A stretch of DNA of 64,000 bases from Enterococcus faecalis (GCF_029024925.1 NZ_CP118962.1:1396001-1460000); one strand, 5' to 3'. Positions 45,154 through 56,101 are shown, numbered from the stretch's first letter. Numbers and translations: made by a program. Notes: a model not told the origin generated them from the letters alone.

Positions 45154-45702
45154 TTATAATTCTTCTACAATGATATTATGATTCGTAAATACACAGATAT
45201 CTGCAGCAATATTTAAGGCATTTTTAGCAATCTCTTTCGCTGGCATTTCTTTATCGCCAAAGTTTTTCATGGCTCTTGCAGCGGACAAAGCAAAATTACC
45301 GCCTGAACCAATTGCTAAAATACCATCGTCTGGTGTGATGACTTCCCCAGTTCCTGAAACTAAGAGCATTTCTTCCTTATTCATCACAATCAGCATAGCT
45401 TCTAATTTTTGCATAGACTGTTGTGTACGCCACTCTTGGGCTAACTCAACCGCAGCTCTCGTTAAGTTTCCGTTGTATTCATTTAATTTTCCTTCAAACT
45501 TTTCTTCTAATGTAAAGGCATCTGCCACACTTCCTGCAAAACCGACAACGACTTCATCATTGTAAATACGGCGCACTTTTTTGGCCGTACCTTTCATAAC
45601 GACAGATTCGCCCATTGTTACTTGGCCGTCACCAGCCATTGCAAATTTTCCATCTTTTTCGACTGCACAAATTGTTGTAGAGTGAAATTGTGATTCAACC
45701 AT
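45154..45702 (-). CDS. hslV: ATP-dependent protease proteolytic subunit HslV (ClpQ)
   Basis: A 182-residue proteasome-related peptidase that forms a dodecamer with HslU. The core starts [21 protein letters not shown], with [17 protein letters not shown] following. The chosen ATG 45702 (AGGAGG upstream) leaves eight residues, MVESQFHS, before the Thr-Thr; enterobacterial HslV exposes Thr directly after Met. So processing or an alternative nucleophile is needed. Overlaps the xerC stop in the longer frame. Confidence 0.95.
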   Translation of the reverse strand: MVESQFHSTTICAVEKDGKFAMAGDGQVTMGESVVMKGTAKKVRRIYNDEVVVGFAGSVADAFTLEEKFEGKLNEYNGNLTRAAVELAQEWRTQQSMQKLEAMLIVMNKEEMLLVSGTGEVITPDDGILAIGSGGNFALSAARAMKNFGDKEMPAKEIAKNALNIAADICVFTNHNIIVEEL

Positions 45703-45730
45703 TATTGTTCCTCCTAGACGTTTACCTCCA

Positions 45731-46630
45731 TTATGCACGAGGATGAAACGTTCGATAATTTTTTTGTAAACTTTCTTTTGTCACATGCGCATATATCTGA
45801 GTTGTTGATAAATTAGCATGTCCTAATAATTCTTGAACTGTCCGCATATCGGCGCCATTATTTAATAAATGTGTCGCAAATGTATGGCGTAACATGTGGG
45901 GATGAATTTCCGCATTTAATGAACTTTTTTTAATTAGTTGGTTTAAGACATATTCAATCCCTGTTGGCGTGATTTGTTCACCATGATGATTAACAAAGAC
46001 ATACGGATGTTTTTTTTGATATTTTGTCATTAATAGCGCGCGGCCATTCTCTAAGTAATCCTTTAAGGCGTCTTGTGCAAATGAACCAAAAGGCACATAA
46101 CGGTCTTTATTTCCTTTTCCGTGAACCAATAAAACAGAAGCTTGAAAGTCAACTGCGTCCACCGTTAAGTTCGCACATTCACTGACCCGAATACCAGTCC
46201 CATACAGAACTTCTAGTAATGCTTGATTTCTCAAATCAAGCGGTTGCTCCCCTTGTGCGCTCTCAAATAATGCATCCATTTCTTTTTCATAAAAAAAACG
46301 GGGCAACCGTAACTGTTTCTTTTTCATATGAACATAGGAAAAAGGATTCTCTTGGATTGCTTCATTTTTTAATAAGAATTGATAAAAAGAACGCAAACTG
46401 GCAATTTTTCGACTAATCGAATTGCGGCTATATTCCTGATCGTATAATTCGCTCAAATAAGCCCGAACATCCAAATGTTCCACAGTCAAATAATTGTCAT
46501 TACCTGAAGTCTTTAAAAACGAAAAAAAATGTTGTATATCTTCTTGATATGCTTTTTTTGTTTTTTCTGAATAGCCTCTTTCGACAATAAGATAACGAGC
46601 AAATAACTCAGGCCAATTCTTTTCTTCCAT
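45731..46630 (-). CDS. xerC: tyrosine recombinase XerC (CodV)
   Basis: A 299-residue site-specific recombinase that resolves chromosome dimers. N-terminal SAM-like core-binding domain (about 1-90). Catalytic residues: Arg in GTGIRVSE, Lys in [11 protein letters not shown], His/Arg in [12 protein letters not shown], His in [10 protein letters not shown] and Tyr in QIYAHV. Part of the conserved codVWXY-like cluster. Slightly basic and full length, so not a phage integrase. Confidence 0.95.
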   Translation of the reverse strand: MEEKNWPELFARYLIVERGYSEKTKKAYQEDIQHFFSFLKTSGNDNYLTVEHLDVRAYLSELYDQEYSRNSISRKIASLRSFYQFLLKNEAIQENPFSYVHMKKKQLRLPRFFYEKEMDALFESAQGEQPLDLRNQALLEVLYGTGIRVSECANLTVDAVDFQASVLLVHGKGNKDRYVPFGSFAQDALKDYLENGRALLMTKYQKKHPYVFVNHHGEQITPTGIEYVLNQLIKKSSLNAEIHPHMLRHTFATHLLNNGADMRTVQELLGHANLSTTQIYAHVTKESLQKNYRTFHPRA

Positions 46631-46775
46631 GTGATAGCCCTCCTCATTCGATTACAAAGTAACTTTAGCATAACCTTTTTCAAAAGACAATTAAGTTGTC
46701 AGAATTTAATCAATATTTCTAAATATGTTCACAATTTTAACTATTCTTTAGCTTTTGTTATTTTTTTCTAAAAAT

Positions 46776-46825
46776 TAAAAGACTGAGTATCATCGCATTT
46801 CTTAGCAATGATGCTCGGTCTTTTC
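46776..46825 (-). terminator. terminator after trmFO
   Basis: Imperfect long hairpin AAAAGACCGAGCATCAT / ATGATACTCAGTCTTTT on the minus strand with a following T-run. Bases 46631-46775 hold the xerC upstream region with no other feature recognised. Confidence 0.75.
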
Positions 46826-46841
46826 TCATATTTTTTCTAAT

Positions 46842-48149
46842 TTAGTCTAAAGATTGGATAACTTGAGCTTGGACATCTAAGGCCCGATTAGCAATTGCTT
46901 CATAGCGTTCTTTTTTGTCACGAATTCGTTCAGGTAACTCTGGGAAAAGCCCAAAGTTTGCATTCATTGGTTGGAAATGTTTGCCTTCTGCATGTGTAAT
47001 ATAATAAGCCATACTTCCTAAAGTCGTTTCGCGAGGGAATTCAATCGGCTCTTCCCCTTTGGCAAGACGAGCTGCGTTAATACCTGCAAGTAAACCACTT
47101 GCCGCGCTTTCAACATATCCTTCAACACCAGTCATTTGTCCAGCAAAAAACAGATCGTCACGTTTTTTTGATTGGTAGGTTGGCTTTAGCAACTCTGGAG
47201 AATTCATAAAACTATTACGATGCATGACGCCATAGCGAACAAATTCAGCATTTTCTAATCCTGGAATCATACGGAATACTCGTTTTTGTTCGCCCCATTT
47301 TAAATGCGTTTGGAAACCAACAATATTGTATAAAGAAGCTGCAGCATTGTCTTGACGTAATTGAATTACAGCATAAGGGCGTTTACCTGTTTTAGGGTCT
47401 TCTAGTCCGACAGGTTTCATTGGGCCAAACAACATGGTTTTAATGCCACGTTGCGCCATTACTTCGATGGGCATACAGCCTTCGAAAAACTTCTCTTTTT
47501 CAAACGTGCGTAAAGGAACCACTTCTGCATTGACTAGCGCTTCATGAAAAGCATTGAACTCTTCTTCAGTCATCGGACAATTTAAGTAAGCCGCTTCCCC
47601 CTTGTTATAACGAGATTTTAAATAAACTTTATCCATGTCAATTGTTGATTTATCAATAATTGGTGCTGCTGCATCGTAAAAATAAAAGCCTTCAGAACCA
47701 TTAAATTCTTGAATTTTTTGAGATAAGCTTTCAGAGGTTAAAGGACCCGTTGCAATAATTACAATCCCTTCCGGAATATCGGTGATCTCTTCATTTTTGA
47801 TTGTAATTAATGGATGACTTTTAATTTTTTCAGTGATTGTTTCAGAAAAAGAATCACGGTCAACTGCTAAGGCGCCGCCAGCTGGTACAGCGGTTTGATC
47901 TGCACTACCAATAATGATTGAATTTAAACGGCGCATTTCTTCTTTCAAAACACCTACCGCATTGGTTAAACTATTTCCACGTAATGAATTAGAACAAACT
48001 AACTCTGCAAAATTTTCTGTTTGATGCGCTGGTGTCTTTTTGACAGGGCGCATTTCATATAAATCAACTGGTACCCCAGCATTGGCCACTTGCCATGCCG
48101 CTTCACTTCCGGCTAAACCGGCACCAATAATTGTGACTTTTTTTTTCAT
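46842..48149 (-). CDS. trmFO: methylenetetrahydrofolate-tRNA-(uracil-5-)-methyltransferase
   Basis: The 435-residue FAD protein makes ribothymidine at U54 of tRNA, using methylene-THF. N-terminal FAD motif [16 protein letters not shown], then [17 protein letters not shown] and [12 protein letters not shown], all typical of TrmFO (former Gid). Normal length. Lies between topA and xerC as in other Firmicutes. Confidence 0.96.
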   Translation of the reverse strand: MKKKVTIIGAGLAGSEAAWQVANAGVPVDLYEMRPVKKTPAHQTENFAELVCSNSLRGNSLTNAVGVLKEEMRRLNSIIIGSADQTAVPAGGALAVDRDSFSETITEKIKSHPLITIKNEEITDIPEGIVIIATGPLTSESLSQKIQEFNGSEGFYFYDAAAPIIDKSTIDMDKVYLKSRYNKGEAAYLNCPMTEEEFNAFHEALVNAEVVPLRTFEKEKFFEGCMPIEVMAQRGIKTMLFGPMKPVGLEDPKTGKRPYAVIQLRQDNAAASLYNIVGFQTHLKWGEQKRVFRMIPGLENAEFVRYGVMHRNSFMNSPELLKPTYQSKKRDDLFFAGQMTGVEGYVESAASGLLAGINAARLAKGEEPIEFPRETTLGSMAYYITHAEGKHFQPMNANFGLFPELPERIRDKKERYEAIANRALDVQAQVIQSLD

Positions 48150-48221
48150 GTATAAAATTTCCTTTCTATGTCAAGAAGTTAAGAGCTGTCTCTTACAAAC
48201 TCAATTCATTTTACTAAAAGA

Positions 48222-48248
48222 GAAGACCGAAGTAAATTCTTCGGTCTC
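48222..48248 (-). terminator. terminator after topA
   Basis: GAGACCGAA/TTCGGTCTTC stem on the minus strand followed by TCTTTT. Confidence 0.75.
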
Positions 48249-48256
48249 AATTTTTC

Positions 48257-50335
48257 TTATTTTTGGACGTTTTCTTCATAATCGCCATTGATACAAACGA
48301 CTTGTTTGCCGCCTTTAACTTTTTTCTCTACTAAATATTGCCCACATTTTGGACATGGTCGGCCTACTGGTTTGTCCCAAGAAGTGAAGTCACACTCTGG
48401 GTACCGACTACAGCCATAGAAAATCCGATTTTTCTTTGATTTGCGTTCGATAACTTGTCCTTCGTGACACACAGGACACGTCACGCCAATTTCTTTAACG
48501 ATCGCTTTTGTATTCCGACAATCTGGGAAATTACTACATGCATAAAATTTTCCGTAGCGACCCAGTTTAATCACCATTGGATGTCCACATAGTTCGCAGT
48601 CAAAGCCTGCTGGTTCATCTTTAATTTGGATTTTTTCAATCTTTTCTTCGGCATTTGTTAATTCTTTTTCGAAGGGCTTGTAGAAGCGATCGACAACTTC
48701 AACCCATTTTTCTTGGCCTTCACCGACTTTATCTAGGTCCGTTTCCATTGTCGCTGTAAAATGTGTATCGACAATTTGTGGGAAAAACTCTGAAACTAGA
48801 GAATTCACAATTTCACCTAATTCCGTTGGTTCAAACCGTTTATTGGTTAGCTTCACGTAATAACGCCGTTGAATGGTTTCTAATGTTGGCGCATATGTTG
48901 ATGGTCGGCCCACACCATTTTCTTCTAAAGTCCGGATTAACGTGGCTTCACTAAAACGAGCCGGTGGTTGAGTAAAGTGTTGTTTCGGTTCGATATCGAC
49001 CGATTTAACAACGTCACCTTCTACTAATTCAGGTAAAATATTTTCCTTGTCTTCTTTACCATCATCGCGTCCTTCAACGTATACTTGCATAAACCCTTTA
49101 AATTTCACTTTGGAGCCATTGGCAATAAACGTTACGCCGTTTTGTTGAAGCGTGACCTTCATGGTATCTAAAATCGCTGGTGTCATTTGACTAGCAACAA
49201 AGCGCGACCAAATAAGAGTATATAATTTTAATTGATCTTTATCTAAATACTTCTTCATTTCATCGGGTGTTCTTAAAACGCTTGACGGACGAACCGCTTC
49301 ATGGGCATCTTGTGCACCTTGCGTATTTTTTGCTTTGCGGCCGCCATGTGCTGAGAACTCATCTCCGTAGGTCTTTTCAATGAATTCAGCAGCTTCTGCT
49401 TTGGCGGAATCGGCAATTCTGGTTGAGTCTGTACGCATGTAGGTAATCAGCCCCACAGTGCCTTGTTTCCCTAAAGCAATTCCCTCATACAATTGTTGCG
49501 CAACCATCATGGTTTTACGGGTACGGAAATTTAATTTACGTGCCGCTTCTTGTTGTAAACTACTGGTTGTAAAAGGTAATGCAGGATTACGTTTCCGTTC
49601 TTTTTTCTCAACTTTTGTAACATCGTAATCTTTACCGTCAATTCGAGAAGTGATTTCTTTCACCGCTTCTGCATTTGGTAATTTTTTCTTTTTACCATCT
49701 ACGCCCCAGAAATTTGCTTTGAATTTCTTGCGACCTTTTTGGAAATTCCCATCAATGCTCCAATATTCTTCAGGTTTAAATTCTCGAATTTCATTTTCTC
49801 GATCAATAATCATTTTTAAAGCAACAGATTGCACACGACCAGCACTCAAACCTTTTTTGACTTTACGCCATAAAATAGGACTAATCGAGTATCCAACTAA
49901 ACGGTCTAAAATGCGCCGTGCTTGTTGTGCATCAACTAAATCAACGTTGATGGTTCTAGGTTCTTTAAATGCCGCTTTTACCGCTTCTTTAGTGATCTCA
50001 TTGAATACCACACGGTTTTTATCTTTTAAATCAAGGCCAAGAAGATAAGCTAAATGCCAAGCAATTGCTTCACCTTCTCGGTCCGGATCGGCTGCGAGAT
50101 AGACTTTTTCAGCTTTTTTTGCAGCCGCTTTTAAACTTTTGATGACATCGCCTTTTCCGCGAATCGAAATATAATGAGGTTCATAATTATTTTCAATATC
50201 AATCCCCATTTTACTTTTTGGTAAATCGCGAATGTGACCAACACTGGCAACCACCTTGTAGTTTCTTCCTAGATATTTTTCAATTGTTTTGGCTTTGGCA
50301 GGTGATTCTACAATCACGAGATACTTATAGGCCAT
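48257..50335 (-). CDS. topA: DNA topoisomerase I
   Basis: A 692-residue type IA topoisomerase that relaxes negative supercoils. TOPRIM motif [15 protein letters not shown] at the start and [11 protein letters not shown]; catalytic Tyr in [13 protein letters not shown] near residue 305. Three C-terminal zinc ribbons: [16 protein letters not shown] and CPKCGQYL, each with paired downstream Cys. Full length. First gene of the topA-trmFO-xerC series, though separate hairpins lie between. Confidence 0.97.
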   Translation of the reverse strand: MAYKYLVIVESPAKAKTIEKYLGRNYKVVASVGHIRDLPKSKMGIDIENNYEPHYISIRGKGDVIKSLKAAAKKAEKVYLAADPDREGEAIAWHLAYLLGLDLKDKNRVVFNEITKEAVKAAFKEPRTINVDLVDAQQARRILDRLVGYSISPILWRKVKKGLSAGRVQSVALKMIIDRENEIREFKPEEYWSIDGNFQKGRKKFKANFWGVDGKKKKLPNAEAVKEITSRIDGKDYDVTKVEKKERKRNPALPFTTSSLQQEAARKLNFRTRKTMMVAQQLYEGIALGKQGTVGLITYMRTDSTRIADSAKAEAAEFIEKTYGDEFSAHGGRKAKNTQGAQDAHEAVRPSSVLRTPDEMKKYLDKDQLKLYTLIWSRFVASQMTPAILDTMKVTLQQNGVTFIANGSKVKFKGFMQVYVEGRDDGKEDKENILPELVEGDVVKSVDIEPKQHFTQPPARFSEATLIRTLEENGVGRPSTYAPTLETIQRRYYVKLTNKRFEPTELGEIVNSLVSEFFPQIVDTHFTATMETDLDKVGEGQEKWVEVVDRFYKPFEKELTNAEEKIEKIQIKDEPAGFDCELCGHPMVIKLGRYGKFYACSNFPDCRNTKAIVKEIGVTCPVCHEGQVIERKSKKNRIFYGCSRYPECDFTSWDKPVGRPCPKCGQYLVEKKVKGGKQVVCINGDYEENVQK

Positions 50336-50519
50336 TCAATTAGCTCCTTTCGCGTTCGCTTTCCTACTATATAATATATGTAAAAAACGCACAAATCGTA
50401 ATACATCATATGCTATATAGAACAGGTTTGTCAAGACTAGGCTTTCTAACATTTCTGTCATTTCTGTTTGACTGTCCGAATTTATAAATAAAAAATGCCT
50501 ATGATTTATAGATTTTATC

Positions 50520-51173
50520 CTAAAGCATTAAAATACCTATAACATTCCAAACAAAATGAGTCAAGACAGCAGCTTCAAAGCGACCCGTGCGTAGATAGAC
50601 CCAACTTAAAGCTAAACCCATGCCCCAATAAATAACAAAACTACCTATATCTGTCGGCGTGTGCACAAGTGCAAATAAAATAGAAGAAACGAGTATGCCT
50701 ATTTTTGAAGCTGGCTTGAAAAACGCTTGAATCCCGACACGAAAAATTCCCTCTTCGAAAATTGGCCCAATCACACCTGCAAAAATAAGTATAAGCCCTT
50801 TAGGAATGGCTTGGACAATTTCTTCAACACTTTGTTGGTTAGAGGTCGTCTCTAGTCCTTCCAGACGTAATAAGAAATCACCAAGTATTCCCACACAAAA
50901 TATTATCACCAAACCTAACAAGACCACTGGCAAGGTTTCTTTGATTCCTAAAAAAGTCCAAGTTATGAGCTTTTTCTTTTTCAAAAAAGCAACAAATAGA
51001 TAGACGAAATAGGCACCAAGTCCAACAGCCACTAATCCACTAACAAAGCGAAACCAAAAATTTTCTGTAGAAAATTGAACAACTGAGACCATCATCAAAG
51101 GAATTTGATCCAAAATCAAAAAGCCCAGTAGCTGCATACCAAACAACCATCTTTTTCTAACAACCGTTTCCAT
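50520..51173 (-). CDS. CPBP-family intramembrane metalloprotease
   Basis: A 217-residue membrane protein with about seven transmembrane helices. The CPBP/Abi motifs are EEGIFRVGI (EExxxR), LVHTPTD and LTHFVWN (HxxxN), which place the metal-dependent active site in the membrane. Members act as CAAX-type proteases or in bacteriocin self-immunity; no bacteriocin gene is adjacent here, so the role is unclear. Confidence 0.88.
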   Translation of the reverse strand: METVVRKRWLFGMQLLGFLILDQIPLMMVSVVQFSTENFWFRFVSGLVAVGLGAYFVYLFVAFLKKKKLITWTFLGIKETLPVVLLGLVIIFCVGILGDFLLRLEGLETTSNQQSVEEIVQAIPKGLILIFAGVIGPIFEEGIFRVGIQAFFKPASKIGILVSSILFALVHTPTDIGSFVIYWGMGLALSWVYLRTGRFEAAVLTHFVWNVIGILML

Positions 51174-51263
51174 TTAGACACTCCTAACTACCAACCAAAA
51201 GATTAAAATCTGATTAAATAGTACCGAAGTGAACGTAGGTTGTCAATTCACAATTAGTAAAAG

Positions 51264-52130
51264 TCACAATTCTTCACAAATATCATCAATTGTCTGAACA
51301 CATTTAGCGCCGTCCTGAATTAATTCATGGCAGCCTGTTGAAAAAGACTGGAAAATACTTCCCGGTACGGCAAATACCTCGCGCCCGTAATCCATCGCTG
51401 CTTGTGCAGTAATTAAAGAGCCACTATTCTTACGAGCTTCCATCACGCAGACCCCTAAAGATAATCCAGCAATAATGCGATTACGTGCAGGAAAATGATA
51501 TTTTTTCGGCCCACTCCCATTCACATATTCTGTTAAAACAAGCTGATTCTGCTTCATAGTTTGCTGTAATTCTTTCTTTTCATACGGATAATATACATCT
51601 AATCCAGTGCCTAAAATTCCAATTGTCTGACCCCCGTTCTGGATGGCCATCTCATGGCTACGACTATCAATGCCTTTGGCAAGACCACTGACGATTGTGA
51701 ATCCTTCTTTGACTATTTTAGGAACCAGAGCTTCAGTCACTCTTAACCCATACGAAGTGGCATAGCGAGCGCCGACGATGCCAATTTTCCTTCTACTTAA
51801 CAATTGTAAATTTCCTCTATAAAAAAGAATTGCTGGTGGATTATAAATTTCTCGTAATAATTTAGGATAGACGGCATCTAAAATTGTCATAAATTGGTGT
51901 TGGCATTGTCGTATATATAACGCTTCACTATGAATCGTATGGTGTGACCAAGATTGTTCAAATAATTCACGATATTTCTTGATTTCAGCAATTCTAATAA
52001 TTTCTGTACTGGAAAAATCAACACGCTTTTGTGCGATAGCTTCTTGTAACACTTTTAAGATACCTAAATTGCCAATTCCTTGGCATACCGCTAATTTAAA
52101 TAATAATTGTCGTTGTAAAATTTCCAACAA
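51264..52130 (-). CDS. dprA: DNA-processing protein DprA
   Basis: A 288-residue protein that loads RecA on incoming single-stranded DNA in transformation. Rossmann-like domain motifs are KIGIVGARYATSYGLRV, SGLAKGIDSRSHEMAI and GTGLDVYYP, followed by GPKKYHFPARNRIIAGLS and REVFAVPGS. It lacks a C-terminal winged helix, as in several streptococcal and enterococcal forms. Start is at TTG (52130 or 52127) after GAGGTG. Competence in enterococci is uncertain. Confidence 0.93.
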   Translation of the reverse strand: MLEILQRQLLFKLAVCQGIGNLGILKVLQEAIAQKRVDFSSTEIIRIAEIKKYRELFEQSWSHHTIHSEALYIRQCQHQFMTILDAVYPKLLREIYNPPAILFYRGNLQLLSRRKIGIVGARYATSYGLRVTEALVPKIVKEGFTIVSGLAKGIDSRSHEMAIQNGGQTIGILGTGLDVYYPYEKKELQQTMKQNQLVLTEYVNGSGPKKYHFPARNRIIAGLSLGVCVMEARKNSGSLITAQAAMDYGREVFAVPGSIFQSFSTGCHELIQDGAKCVQTIDDICEEL

Positions 52131-52187
52131 AAAACACCTCTTTCACATCTTCTTAAAATAAGAATACGTAAAAAAAGTGTTTTATTT

Positions 52188-52955
52188 TTAAATCATATCT
52201 TTTATTGGCGCAAACGTACGTCGATGAATGGGTGTTACACCGTATTTTTCTAACCCGAGAAGATGTTCTTTTGTTCCATAGCCTGCATTGTTTTTAAATC
52301 CATATCCAGGATATAATTCATCATATTCTTCCATTAATCGATCTCTTGTTACTTTTGCAATAATACTGGCTGCTGCAATCGAAATGGAGCGTGCATCCCC
52401 TTTAATCAAACTTTCTTGTGGTTGGGGAACGTCTAACTGCATTGCATCAATTAACAAATAATCTGGTGCAAAAGCTAAATCATCAATTGCCATTTTCATC
52501 GCTTGTTTAGTTGCTTGATAAATATTAATTTGGTCAATGACTCCTTGATCAGCGATACCTAACCCGATAGCGACAGCCTGTTCTTGAATCTGGTTATATA
52601 ACGTTTCCCGTTTTTTAGCAGATAGTTTTTTTGAATCATTTAAGCCTAATAATTGACAATCTTTCGGCAAAATAACTGCAGCTGTCACAACAGGACCAGC
52701 TAATGGTCCGCGGCCTACTTCATCAATTCCCGCAATTAAACGATGGCCTTTTTTATAGGCCGCTTCCTCAAATTGACTCATTTTTTTAAAAAGTTGCCAC
52801 TCTTGTTCTTTGGCTAACTGGCGACGTTCCCATTGTTTGATAGCTTGTTGCACTCCTGAACGTTCATCTTCTCGCCAGCTTGCTAATCGTTCATCGGTTG
52901 CATCAGTGACCGTTAACAACGCTTCTTTGATTGCCTGAATCGACTCTTTTACCAT
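52188..52955 (-). CDS. rnhB: ribonuclease HII
   Basis: The 255-residue enzyme nicks RNA in RNA-DNA hybrids and at ribonucleotides. Catalytic Asp-Glu-Asp-Asp residues are in AGIDEVGRGPLAGPV near residue 78, DYLLIDAMQL and ASIIAKVTRD. About 70 N-terminal residues precede the core, common in Firmicute RnhB. ATG 52955 overlaps the downstream region of rbgA by 1-nt spacing. Confidence 0.95.
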   Translation of the reverse strand: MVKESIQAIKEALLTVTDATDERLASWREDERSGVQQAIKQWERRQLAKEQEWQLFKKMSQFEEAAYKKGHRLIAGIDEVGRGPLAGPVVTAAVILPKDCQLLGLNDSKKLSAKKRETLYNQIQEQAVAIGLGIADQGVIDQINIYQATKQAMKMAIDDLAFAPDYLLIDAMQLDVPQPQESLIKGDARSISIAAASIIAKVTRDRLMEEYDELYPGYGFKNNAGYGTKEHLLGLEKYGVTPIHRRTFAPIKDMI

Positions 52956-52956
52956 G

Positions 52957-53808
52957 TTATTCGTCTCCTAGTTCTTCCCAGCGGTCCAAAGTATACGTAC
53001 CTAATTTTCCACTGCGAATTTCTAAAATAATCATTTCGCTGGCTCGATTATAATCATCTCTAAAACCACGTTTTTGGCTAATTAACATCAATTGTTCTGG
53101 GGCAGGTAAAAATAGCTCTTCCTCTGTTAAACCATATCGTTCCGTCAAACGTTGCGGATAAAAACGTGCAAAAAATTCTAATCCATAAATCGCCAAATCA
53201 TCTAAATGCAATAATTGATCTTTTATAGCGCCAGTTAAAGCTAATTTTTTCCCAATTTCCTCATCTTCAAATTTTGGCCAGAGAATTCCTGGTGTATCCA
53301 GTAATTCCAATTGGGAACCAGAGCGTAACCATTGTTGTCCTTTTGTCACGCCTGGCTTGTTCCCAGTTTGCGCAATTTTTTTTCCGACTAAACGATTCAT
53401 TAAGGTTGACTTACCAACATTGGGGATCCCGATACACATGGCGCGAATCGCACGCGGTTTCAAGCCTTTCGCCTGTTCACGAGCCAATTTTTCTTTTAAC
53501 GCTTCCTTGGCTGCTGGCACAATTTTATTGATTCCTTTATTTTGTTGGGCATTGATGACTAGGGTTTGGTACCCTTTCTTTTGAAAGTAATGTTGCCATT
53601 TTTTATTTTGGTCATTATCTGCTAAGTCCCCTTTATTTAAAAGGACTAATCGTGGTTTTTGTTGGACAATTTGGTCCATCATTGGGTTACGGGAAGAAAG
53701 CGGTAACCGCGCATCAACTAGTTCAAATACAATATCGACATATTTGATTTTTTCAGAAACTTCTCTTCTTGCTTTGGCCATATGGCCGGGAAACCATTGA
53801 ATGGTCAT
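52957..53808 (-). CDS. rbgA: ribosome biogenesis GTPase RbgA (YlqF)
   Basis: A 283-residue circularly permuted GTPase needed for late 50S assembly. The G4 motif LLNKGDL precedes G1 GIPNVGKSTLMNRL and G3 DTPGILWP. Starts MTIQWFPGHMAKARREV, identical to the Bacillus protein's opening, so ATG 53808 is preferred to GTG 53835. Forms rbgA-rnhB operon. Confidence 0.95.
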   Translation of the reverse strand: MTIQWFPGHMAKARREVSEKIKYVDIVFELVDARLPLSSRNPMMDQIVQQKPRLVLLNKGDLADNDQNKKWQHYFQKKGYQTLVINAQQNKGINKIVPAAKEALKEKLAREQAKGLKPRAIRAMCIGIPNVGKSTLMNRLVGKKIAQTGNKPGVTKGQQWLRSGSQLELLDTPGILWPKFEDEEIGKKLALTGAIKDQLLHLDDLAIYGLEFFARFYPQRLTERYGLTEEELFLPAPEQLMLISQKRGFRDDYNRASEMIILEIRSGKLGTYTLDRWEELGDE

Positions 53809-53964
53809 AATCTGTTCAAATCCCTTCTTTAACACATTGTTTCTTTGATTTCAATTCTTCAACGAATCCTGTGTTCCGCGTAGATTCTTGCGAAAAAACA
53901 CCTTCTCTAGTTTAACATATTTTTCACGGATTTGATTTATTTTCTGTAGTGTTCTTTAAAAAAC

Positions 53965-54008
53965 AAAAAAGCTGAGACAAACTCACTTTGGATTTTGTCT
54001 CAGCCTTG
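53965..54008 (-). terminator. terminator after the panE-like gene
   Basis: GGCTGAGACAAA / TTTGTCTCAGC stem on the minus strand, followed by six T. Confidence 0.85.
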
Positions 54009-54084
54009 TACACTGGTAAAGTATAGAAAGAAGTAGGTCAAGCTCTTCTCAAGACCGACTCAAGAGTATTTCTGTTTTTACTCG

Positions 54085-55026
54085 TTATTTCGCATGAAGT
54101 AAATTTTCTTTACAATGAATTAACTCTGTTAAAAACTGACAGTACGGTGTAGCAATCCCATAGGCTTTCCCTTTGCGAACAATTGCTCCATTGATATAAT
54201 CAATTTCGGTTAAACGATGATTGGTTATTAAGTCCTGATACATCGATGGATGGTGCAAACCAATTGTTTCTCGATTATAACACGAGCGGATTTGTTGAAG
54301 AACTGCTTGTTTATCTAACGTAACTTGTTCCACTTCAGCGACTGCTAAAAATTCATTAACTATTTGTTGAACAATTTGATCTGCTTGCTCTGTTTCGCCA
54401 AAGTCTGCCATATTACAATCCAACAAAGTACATAAACCATTCATTGTTCCATTTACGCAAGCCTTCTTATAAATGGATGATAAAATATTCTCAGAATAAC
54501 GTGCATTTAAGCCAGCGTTATTTAATACCTTAATGACTGCTTCTGCCGCTTGTTCACTTTGCGCTCCTAAATTTTGTAAATCAATCGAACCATTGCCAAA
54601 TAATTTTACTTTGCCAGGTCCTTCTAACCCAGCGGTCCACATTGTGTTTCCTAATAAAATATTTTCGTAAGGCACGTATTTTTTGATAATATCTTCGTGA
54701 CCAATTCCATTTAACAAGCATAAAACTTTCGTATTTTTATTAAGGAAATGTTCTAATGCTTCAAGCATTCCTTCCAGTTGCATTGCTTTTGTAAATAGGA
54801 TAACTAAGTCTGCTGTAAAATCGATGCTTGCTACTTCTGTCTGAGGATAAATAGGAATTTTAGCGGTCACCACTTCGCCATTAAAATCAGCAACTAACCC
54901 GTTTTTTCTTATTGCTTCAATATGTTCTGGCCAACCATCAACAAAAATAACGTCATTTCCTGCTTGATGTAACATTAGTCCAAAGCGACTGCCCATAGCG
55001 CCAGCACCTGCGATAATAATCTTCAT
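54085..55026 (-). CDS. panE: 2-dehydropantoate 2-reductase family protein
   Basis: A 313-residue NADPH-dependent ketopantoate reductase-like enzyme. N-terminal Rossmann motif IIIAGAGAMGSRFGLML; later LCLLNGIGHED and the C-terminal helical domain with KKACVNGTMNGLCTLLDCN. ATG 55026 is chosen, since the longer frame has no ribosome-binding site. It is divergent from a LysR regulator and is next to an EIIC, so it may serve an alternative 2-oxo acid rather than pantothenate synthesis. Confidence 0.87.
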   Translation of the reverse strand: MKIIIAGAGAMGSRFGLMLHQAGNDVIFVDGWPEHIEAIRKNGLVADFNGEVVTAKIPIYPQTEVASIDFTADLVILFTKAMQLEGMLEALEHFLNKNTKVLCLLNGIGHEDIIKKYVPYENILLGNTMWTAGLEGPGKVKLFGNGSIDLQNLGAQSEQAAEAVIKVLNNAGLNARYSENILSSIYKKACVNGTMNGLCTLLDCNMADFGETEQADQIVQQIVNEFLAVAEVEQVTLDKQAVLQQIRSCYNRETIGLHHPSMYQDLITNHRLTEIDYINGAIVRKGKAYGIATPYCQFLTELIHCKENLLHAK

Positions 55027-55169
55027 TTCTTTTCCTCCGTTCAATTTTTTATTTTTAGGTAAAAATCTGCTAAGAAAATCTCTATCTCTTACTTTTATAG
55101 CAATAAAAAGGCAAAACATATGTTATATTATAAGTGATCTATTTGTTATTTTTTATCCAAGCGCATTTA

Positions 55170-55183
55170 TGTAAGCGCTTTTA
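55170..55183 (+). promoter_or_regulatory. catabolite-response-element-like site upstream of the LysR gene
   Basis: TGTAAGCGCTTTTA matches the CcpA cre consensus (TGTAARCGYTWNCA) closely, located 20 bp before the lysR ATG at 55203. Read as a possible roadblock site. Confidence 0.5.
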
Positions 55184-55202
55184 AAAAGAAGGGGAGTTTC
55201 TG

Positions 55203-56093
55203 ATGAATATTCAGCTTTTAAAGTACTTCATTGAAATTGTTAATACCCGCAGTTTATCGGCGGCCGCTCGCAATTTATTTGTCACCCAACCAACACTTTC
55301 TTTAGCATTGAAAAAAATGGAATCTGAGTTAGGCACAGCGTTGTTTGATCATTCTGATCAACCGTTTCAATTAACCGATACAGGTGTTTATTTATATGAA
55401 CATGGCCAAGAAGTTGTTTTTCAATTCGATCAATTGGTAACAGATATTCGTGAAATGAACCAGAAACCAGTTAAAAAGCAATTGCGTTTAGGCTTAACTA
55501 CTTTATTTGCTGTACAATTTATGAAAGAAATTTCACGATTTTTAACAACCCATCCACATGTGAATTTAATATTACAGCAAGATGGCTCGCCAAAATTACA
55601 AACGATGTTAGCAAATAAAGAAATTGATATGGGACTAATTTCTTTCCCAAATACCTTACCTGAAATTATTCATATTGAACCTTTAGAAACGACTACCAAA
55701 GGCTACCATGTTTATGTCGTGGTACCAGAATCAAATCCTCTCTCCCAATATGAAAAATTAACTTTTAAAGATTTGAAAGATCAACGATTTTCATCGTTAA
55801 GTGATAATTTTATGATTGGTCGCCTACTACTAGATCGGACTCGGAGCTTCGGTTATGAGCCGAATATCATTTTGCATAACGATGATTTACAAGTACTTCT
55901 TTATAGTTTACAAAAAAATAATTCGATTTGTTTGCTGCCGATTGAATATTATGAAGTGGGAAAAAGTCAGGGACTGAAATGGATTCCTTTAAAAGATAAG
56001 TTTGACTATTTCCCCATCGGCATTGCTTTGCGCCGCGATTTTAGTATGACAGAAGATGTTAGAGATTTTATACGAATCATTAAAGAAAATTAA
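55203..56093 (+). CDS. LysR-family transcriptional regulator
   Basis: A 296-residue LTTR. N-terminal winged helix MNIQLLKYFIEIVNTRSLSA and FVTQPTLSLALKKMESELG; effector domain from residue 90 with the two-subdomain fold. It is divergent from the panE-like gene and convergent with the EIIC. LTTRs usually regulate the divergent neighbour, so panE is the likely target. The upstream region has an AT-rich -10 and a cre-like site. Confidence 0.9.
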   Translation: MNIQLLKYFIEIVNTRSLSAAARNLFVTQPTLSLALKKMESELGTALFDHSDQPFQLTDTGVYLYEHGQEVVFQFDQLVTDIREMNQKPVKKQLRLGLTTLFAVQFMKEISRFLTTHPHVNLILQQDGSPKLQTMLANKEIDMGLISFPNTLPEIIHIEPLETTTKGYHVYVVVPESNPLSQYEKLTFKDLKDQRFSSLSDNFMIGRLLLDRTRSFGYEPNIILHNDDLQVLLYSLQKNNSICLLPIEYYEVGKSQGLKWIPLKDKFDYFPIGIALRRDFSMTEDVRDFIRIIKEN

Positions 56094-56101
56094 TGGATAG
56101 C

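Noticed and set aside
45731-46630. Phage or transposon integrase
   Set aside because: The recombinase is XerC-length and sits in the conserved xerC-hslV-hslU-codY cluster; no attachment repeats or phage genes are present.
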